From assembly GCA_002189035.1 (NCBI GenBank), contig CM007990.1:434001-498000 (forward strand): a DNA stretch of 64,000 nucleotides, in the 5' to 3' direction. The notes below the pieces were generated by a model, which ran no database searches, had not been told where the DNA came from, and saw nothing but the letters and a program-made list of their open reading frames with translations. The first letter of the stretch is position 1; each line of letters starts with the position of its first letter. Source of the DNA: Utricularia gibba. Taxonomy: Eukaryota; Streptophyta; Magnoliopsida; Lamiales; Lentibulariaceae. The translations under genes and the position numbers were made by a program. Positions 58,201 through 64,000 of the stretch are shown here, piece by piece.

Positions 58201-59578
58201 ATGGCAAGGAATTTGTTTCATTCCTGGTGCAGGTAGGCCTGATTTTTTGGTATTTCAAAATTTGTAAATGTGCAATGCAGTCATGTTGTTGCTTACATTT
58301 TTTTTTCTTTTTTATCCATAGAGTAAATTTTCTTGGAAATGCTACATAGGTGCAACATATAGATAGCTCTCCCTTTTCTTTATTCCCTTTATTTAATATG
58401 TGAATCTTTTCTTCTTAGATACTTGATGCCTTAAATAAAGGGGAGATTCCATCCACGGGCTCCCTCGTGGAGGCATTCAATAAGCGCATTCTTGAGCGTT
58501 GTCTAAAACTATATAACATACGCATGGGAAATTTGGGGTTACCAACATCAGAAGAATCTCTTCAACAAGCACATGATGGTTCCAAAGAGGCAGCAATGCT
58601 TGCTTTTGATGAGCAACACTTTGGTCGTCAACATGCAAAGAAATCTGCTGATCAGTTGGTTGAAGAGATTGAGGGGGTTAGTTAGTCTCTGAATAGTTTC
58701 TGTCGAGAACAACCCCTGCTCAATTGTGCATTCATATGCTTTTTCAGGTGTACAAGAACTTCATTTTGGCTAATGAATATCAATCTTCAAAGCTATGCGA
58801 GGCTTTGTATACGAGATGTGAGGACAAGATGGACAAACTCCAAGTGCTCAGACTTCCGTCTATGGCTAAATTTAATGCAGGATTTTTTCATTGCAATAGA
58901 AGTTTTGAGAATGAGTGTGTAGGACCTGCCAAAGGCAACTATGAGGCACGCATGATGAAGGTTTTGGAACTTATCTTTCTGCAATATCTCTTTCTTTCAG
59001 AAAACCTTTGCTTCACTTTTCCAGAGTCCTCCATTGCGCCATTTTCTTCACATAACTTTTATTCCATGTCAATTTCTGCCTTGTAAATGCAGATGTTGGG
59101 AAAGTCAAAATCTTTGTTCATCAAAGAATACAACCAAAGGCTCTTCAACTGGCTGGTGGCCTTTTCCCTTGTTATGGTGGTGGTTGGGCGATTCATATTA
59201 AAGTTCTTTTTGATTGAAATTGGAGCATGGGTGCTTTTTATATTCCTGGAAACGTACACCCGCATGTTCTGGTCATCTGAGTCTCTCTATTACAATCCAA
59301 TTTGGCATACGATTGTCGCAAGTTGGGAAACTGTTGTGTATAGTCCTGTACTTGATCTTGACCGGTGAGTGGGATGCTTATAGCATTATCATACACTCTG
59401 GCCTCCTGCAATCTTTTTTAACCATGTTTGTTCCTGTTCCAATAGATGGGCCATTCATCTTGCTGTTGTTGCTGCAATTTTGATGCTTTACTGGAGATGT
59501 TACGGAAGAAAGAAACATGGATCTCGATGGTTATTACCACTCTACAACAACCGGAAAGAGCAGCGGAGATCCGAATGA
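55293..59578 (+). CDS. Guanylate-binding-like large GTPase (plant GBPL)
   Basis: Plant GBPLs are dynamin-superfamily GTPases linked to immunity and nuclear condensates. Seventeen exons in one frame (606 aa): 55293-55402, 55988-56090, 56288-56357, 56434-56472, 56555-56672, 56762-56819, 57020-57084, 57200-57206, 57324-57384, 57497-57556, 57658-57677, 57758-57823, 58065-58232, 58419-58676, 58748-58960, 59093-59364 and 59446-59578. An N-terminal hydrophobic segment (WFLFLAFFATGVFS) could be a signal peptide. G1 is GPYRSGKS and G3 is DTEGFES; RDTQTKG lies at the switch I region. The middle domain has AYVKKREQLKTI. The C-terminus has hydrophobic membrane segments (LVAFSLVMVVVGRFILKFF, LAVVAAILMLYW) and a basic tail (KEQRRSE). 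The 7-nt exon is reported separately. Confidence 0.93.
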
Positions 59579-60516
59579 AACCTGATTTTTTTCATCCTCT
59601 GGTGATTTAAATTTCACTTACAGGCACTCCTTGCTGATCAAAGACACCCATTCGGTGCCTACATCCCACAAAGCTGGGGACAACCTTGGAGTCTTTGGAG
59701 ATATTGCCATTCTTTTCTGTGCTGTAGGAGCTCCAGCCATTTCTGTGTGTCTGTGATGAACCAGAAGCCTGGAACAATGGAATTTTGACCTTCTCTGTGC
59801 TCAGATGGTTGCATCCTATGTAGCTCAATTCTTGCCAAGCTGTGTCATGGAGAGTCTTCATCCAGATAGGTGTGTCTGTGCCTGAAGTTGTGTGTATACG
59901 AATTAGATGATTTTGCTGTAAGAGGCACAATTCACTTGGGAAGTACATTCTCTTTTTTCATTCCAAACAGGCGTGCATGTGCATGCATTCGATGTTTTTA
60001 CCGTTTTACCCAAAACAAAAACGGTGATAACTGGATGGAGACAAATTGGTTCGTGGCTACAAACATAATTTGCTTTCAAGTTCTTGTTGGGCTGCTCTAC
60101 CTGTAAACCTCGAAATATCGGGCCGACGGCCCAGGAAATACTCGTGGAATTGAGCGGTACCCATGAGCTACCGGCCGGTGACCCGCCGGACCACCTTTAT
60201 GGCTCACAAAGGTACCCGGACCTGGGCTGTGCTTGTCCAGCCCCGGCCTTGTGCCAAGTTCTAGTTTTGGCAGTCTGATCATGACCGCTGTTTAACTTGG
60301 TCACCCAATCTCGATTCTGATCGCTCATCGCTGTAAGTGATTCTGATTCTGATTTCTCCGGTGCTCGGATTTCTGGGCTGTTTTTCTTTGAATCGCATTT
60401 CTGGTTTTTTGTGTGATTAATCTGCGGTAAGCTGTTAATTTTTCTGCAACAAGTTCACAATTTGGTGTGATTGCAGGTTTTTTTTCTGTTTTGTTGGGTT
60501 TGAGTTTGGAGTGAAG
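59579..60516. other. GBP-like 3'UTR, GC-rich cluster and VHA-F leader with intron
   Basis: The GBP-like 3'UTR runs to about 60080. From 60109 to 60260 there is a GC-rich block with short inverted repeats (reported separately). The VHA-F leader starts after it, and a probable 5'UTR intron spans about 60331-60477 (donor ctGTAAGTG, acceptor ATTGCAG). Confidence 0.5.
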
Positions 60517-61492
60517 ATGGCGAACAAGCCTCAGATCCGTACCAGTAACTCGGCTCTCATCGCCATGATCGCCGATGAGGTACCTCCCCATGTCGATTTT
60601 TCTTTAGAATTCTTAGATATCGTGTATTGATATGTATTGATCTCGGCAAATCTACACGCACTTGCCCATCACTGAGCATCTGCTTTTTCGTGTACTGTTT
60701 CTAGCTCAGCAATTGTTTAATCATCTTGTAATCAATGGACGGACCTCTCTGAAACTCTTCAAACTTTGCTGAATTTTGTTCCTTTTCGTTAGATGGCTCT
60801 TCCTCTTTGTTTCCTCAACTTCTGTTTTTCATAGGATACCATCACAGGATTTTTGCTAGCAGGCGTTGGCAATGTGGATTTAAGGAGGAAGACCAATTAT
60901 CTCGTTGTGGACTCAAGTAAGCGCAGTGCTTCTCCTTTAACTGCAACACCTCTCATTCTTACACAACAGAGAGAGCTGTGAAGGGATGTGCGTGTCACCT
61001 TTTTTCTATAACCTCACTCCAGAAGAGATGGTTATGCCAGTTTGTTGAATTTCTGGGCTTGTAGGGAGATTCTTTTGCCACTCACAATGCTTTGTACATT
61101 AAAGAGGGCATAAAATTTAGCGAAGTTGAGATGTGCTTTGTCTTAATGTCAATGCTGCTGGCTTTTTGCTCAGAAACAACAGTGAAACAGATTGAAGATG
61201 CATTCAAAGAATTCACAACCAGGGAAGACATTGCAATTGTCTTGATCAGCCAATATGTAAGTTTTCTGCCTCTGCTTATCAGAAAAATCCCAATACAACC
61301 TCACTCATAATCTGCTCCCTCCCTCAGGTTGCAAACATGATAAGGTTTTTGGTAGACAGCTACAACAAACCGATCCCAGCAATCCTGGAGATACCATCCA
61401 AGGATCATCCATATGATCCTGCTCACGACTCCGTTCTCTCACGAGTTAAGTACCTCTTCTCCGCTGAGTCCGTAGCGTCCGGAAGGCGTTGA
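60517..61492 (+). CDS. VHA-F: V-type H+-ATPase subunit F
   Basis: Subunit F sits in the central rotor stalk of the V1 sector and couples ATP hydrolysis to proton pumping at the vacuole and Golgi membranes. Four exons: 60517-60579, 60835-60916, 61174-61256 and 61328-61492, giving 130 aa, the family length. The sequence is nearly invariant across plants: [55 protein letters not shown], ending [10 protein letters not shown]. The frame is intact. Confidence 0.98.
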
Positions 61493-61849
61493 ATTGTGCT
61501 TGGCTTTGTTCTTCATTCTGCTGATTCCAGTTCTGGTGTTAGAACTAAGAATTCTAGCTTGGGTTTCTCTGATCCTGAGAACATTTTGTCTCAACTTGTG
61601 CCATTGTCTTTTCAATAAATGTTCCTCTTCTCCCTCCTTGGTAGCAAAACATAGAGAAATCTTTTCCTAATTTTTAAAGGTAAAATTAACAACAATATAT
61701 TTATATATAATTTGTTAACGGATTGGGCCATTGTACTCTGCCTGGTTTTGCACTTGGGCCTGAATAGGAGGCCCAATAGCAAACGTAAGCATTCTGTGTT
61801 GGAGCGTGGATGACTCGCCGCAGTCGTCTAGTTCCACGCACGGCGAAGA
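61493..61849. promoter_or_regulatory. VHA-F 3'UTR and promoter of TatB-like gene
   Basis: The right half has TGGGCC-type site II elements at about 61723-61728, 61754-61760 and 61773-61778, within 130 bp of the next start codon. The middle (61670-61715) is AT-rich. Confidence 0.5.
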
Positions 61850-63152
61850 ATGTTCGGTGTTTCCTATGGACAAATTTTGCTGATTTTGGGCGCTGCCGCC
61901 GCTGTTATCGGTATCGTCTCTGCGTAAAATTCTGTTAATGAGTGATGGGATGCTGTTTGATTGTCATTGGAGTGAGGTTTTGTGTTGTCGTTGTGGGTGA
62001 AATTAGGGCCAAAGGATCTTCCGATCATTGCTAGAACGGTTGGGAGATTGGCTGGGCGTGCTATTGGGTATGCTCAAATAGCGCGCGGCCAGTTCAATAG
62101 CGTTATGCAGCAATCCCAAGCGCAGCAGGTACCGAATTGTGTGCGAAATTCATCAGCAGAAGTTGATTTTCTCGTATGAAGTTCTGGGAAACTGTTTATC
62201 AGGTACATAAGGAATTGCAAGATGCCATGGCCCAATTGGAAGCCATTCGCCATGAAATCAGGACAGTTTCATTCATGAATCCTGGCTCAATGACAACTAG
62301 GCTTGTGGACAAGATCGCTAACGAACCATTTGATGTTAATGGTGTGTCTGTTGCTTAACCATTTGTTGCACATTCATTTGGAATTGCATTTCACAGTACC
62401 TCTTTTTCATGTGGTTTAGTAAAGAAGGATTCTTCGGAATCTCATAAAGAGAGTTCATTGAATCCCCGGGAGGACACCCCCAGTGTACCTAAGGTAACAT
62501 CTTTTTTGTTGTGTGGAATGGGAGAAGCTTCAACCTGCTTTTCTGCTGAATTTGTTCCTTTGTATTGAGTTACGTGATTCTGATTTGTGATTTATCTCCT
62601 GTATTAATCACTATGCTTTTAGACACCCCGCGCCTAGAAATCAGATAATCAGCTGATATCCAGCTTTAGCTGCATTCTCCTTCCCTCCCCGGCATCGCCC
62701 ATGTTACATCATTCTTGCACCGTTTTTGTCGAATGATCCACCATCTTAAAGCCAGACACTTCTGTATCCTCAAGGACCACATTCAAGCAACCCCATCATG
62801 TTCCGACATGCATGCCGAGGCAACAGCATATGCAAGATTGGCAGAATCCATGCCTTTCAACTCAAACTCCATGGATGAAGTCATCAAAGAGCTGAAGGAT
62901 GGTTCAGGGCAGTTCGTCATTCTTCCCATATCAGCAGAGACTGCAAAACTACTACCCAACCGAAAAGGTTAGGACCTTTATCTCATCTCAGATTCATTCA
63001 TGGCTCCCAGTCTTCTGTCCTGAACAAATGTGACCTTCTTAGGCAGCTTAACGGGATCCGACATCCTCCTGGAAGCCATACTCGAGGAAGGGGTTGCCCA
63101 TGATGCACAAGGATTTCTGTACAACGCTCAAAGCCATACGGAAAAGGGATAA
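61850..63152 (+). CDS. TATB: Mitochondrial TatB-like twin-arginine translocase subunit
   Basis: Plants keep a mitochondrial Tat pathway: TatC is in mitochondrial DNA and a TatB-like subunit is nuclear-encoded. Six exons: 61850-61910, 62007-62128, 62203-62341, 62420-62493, about 62775-62967 and 63043-63152, giving 232 aa. The N-terminal TatA/B signature is clear: MFGVSYGQILLILGAAAAVI (one transmembrane helix), the GPKDLP hinge, then an amphipathic helix (IARTVGRLAGRAIGYAQIAR). A coiled region (VHKELQDAMAQLEAIRHEIR) follows, then a Ser/Pro-rich tail. There is no cleavable presequence, consistent with the known form. The acceptor of exon 5 was chosen for phase (CTCAAG|GAC) and is the least sure junction. 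Confidence 0.9.
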
Positions 63153-63477
63153 TTCTTAAGCGCCACCTCTGATCACTTACAAATCTGAATATCATGTAAC
63201 ATATATTTGAAAAAATTGATCATATTTAATATTAATTTTTTTAATGTAAGAAAACCATACAATTTAGAAAGAAAGAGAAGGCATTGAATTTAACCTAAAG
63301 CAGTAGAAAGTACAGAGACAAGAGACAGGGAAATTGAACTGAATGTCGCAGGAAAGATTTCAGCCACCCACATGCACGTTTGTTCTTCCTTCTTCTTCCT
63401 CTTCTTCTTCCATTGTCGTATTCAGAGTGCTCGTGAATACGAGAAGGGAAGAAGATGCCGACCCCAACCGGGAACTC
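63153..63477. other. Tail-to-tail spacer TatB-like / AUX-IAA
   Basis: 325 bp of shared 3'UTR sequence. A TCTTCTTCC-type pyrimidine tract lies at 63388-63411. No gene seen. Confidence 0.4.
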
Positions 63478-64000
63478 CTACTTGGGAGCTTGAACCTGCA
63501 ACCCTTTGGCTTCGGAGCCCCTCATGATCCTCATCCTTTTGCAGGAAGCAACGAACATCTCCCATGGCACATCTCCCACCAGCATCCAATCCCCATCCTT
63601 GTCTTGGTACGTCGGCGCGTACGGGGATGCGCTACTGTACCCCTCCCTTCCTGTTCCTGGGAACAAAAGGCGAGACCTTTAGAGATGTAAAGAAGAAGGG
63701 AAAAGGATGAGATGGAGGTTACCCAGGTTGCAGTTGTACATGTTCTGCAGAGCTGTGAGCAAATCGGCGTAGTTGTGGTAGAAGTTGAGGTCGATTTTCC
63801 TCAGATACGGAGCTCCATCCATGCTCACCTTCACAAACATGGCCCCGGAACGGTTATCCTCTTCCCCGGTTTTCCCGTCATGCTGCTGATGGAGAGTGTT
63901 TTTACGGTAGGAAGATCTCACCGGCGGCCACCCGACAACTTGCTGCCTGAAAAGTCATCAGAATCCATATCACCAACTGAGCCCGGGAGAGGACAAAACG
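63478..64000 (-). CDS. AUX/IAA auxin-response repressor, partial
   Basis: AUX/IAA proteins repress ARF factors and are degraded by TIR1 when auxin is present. The 3' part is visible as two exons: 63723-63946 and 63478-63656. The first contains the domain II degron [10 protein letters not shown] and the start of the PB1 domain III ([17 protein letters not shown]). The last contains the end of domains III/IV ([36 protein letters not shown]) and the stop. 63947-64000 is intron. The first exon(s) with domain I lie beyond the window. No frameshift in the visible part. The complete degron implies normal auxin-dependent turnover. Confidence 0.95.

Noticed and set aside
1-64000. tRNA genes, rRNA, CRISPR arrays, LTR retrotransposons and transposase genes
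   Set aside because: I looked for B-box-like motifs, direct repeats with spacers, long terminal repeats and transposase or reverse-transcriptase motifs and found none.

Overview
This window is nuclear DNA from a flowering plant. The genes have GT-AG introns of about 70-350 bp with T-rich acceptors, AT-rich intergenic DNA and plant-only families (TIC, FANTASTIC FOUR, OVATE, FLZ, NET1, FORKED/VAN3-binding, AUX/IAA, phytocyanin, a DYW-type PPR protein). No transposon, tRNA, rRNA or CRISPR array was found. I cannot fix the species. All gene models were assembled by hand from conserved peptides and splice sites. Most multi-exon models close in a single reading frame, which supports them.

Layout from left to right. 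1-5779 (+) cohesin SCC3, lacking only its extreme N-terminus. 6632-7815 (-) secreted LRR protein (frameshifted). 9802-11361 (-) bHLH-like transcription factor. 14226-14816 (-) FANTASTIC FOUR protein. 16228-17242 (+) an unrecognised small, probably nuclear protein. 17588-19158 (+) chloroplast RNA-binding CSP41a. 19422-19951 (-) phytocyanin without copper ligands. 20944-24439 (+) TIME FOR COFFEE-like clock protein (frameshifted). 25322-25758 (-) OVATE family protein (frameshifted). 27127-27946 (-) FLZ zinc-finger protein. 28871-29474 (-) GPI-anchored lipid-transfer protein. 29865-30160 (+) Ole e 6-like pollen peptide. 30434-32297 (-) homocysteine S-methyltransferase. 34009-40521 (+) NETWORKED1 actin-binding protein (frameshifted). 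42163-44333 (+) FORKED/VAN3-binding protein. 44590-45572 (-) LIFEGUARD/BI-1 family protein. 46229-50885 (-) SEC24A COPII coat subunit (frameshifted). 51857-54661 (+) OTP86-like PPR-DYW editing factor. 55293-59578 (+) guanylate-binding-like GTPase. 60517-61492 (+) V-ATPase subunit F. 61850-63152 (+) mitochondrial TatB-like protein. 63478-64000 (-) 3' part of an AUX/IAA repressor.

The genes do not form an operon-like pathway; they are independent single-gene units. Several pairs share short divergent promoters (SEC24A/PPR, phytocyanin/TIC-like) or lie tail-to-tail within about 0.3 kb (Ole e 6-like/HMT, FORKED/LIFEGUARD, TatB-like/AUX-IAA).

The most important point for a user is that five conserved genes each lose exactly one base within a mononucleotide run, and a sixth (CSP41a) may do so. 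In every one of the five, adding one base back makes the coding length divisible by three. This looks like systematic homopolymer under-calling in the assembly rather than gene decay. The most interesting biology is a 5 x 98-residue (14-heptad) tandem coiled coil in NET1, a phytocyanin that has lost its copper site, two GC-AG introns in SEC24A, a 7-nt microexon in the GBP-like gene, and a bHLH-like protein with a weak basic region followed by a conserved C-terminal module.
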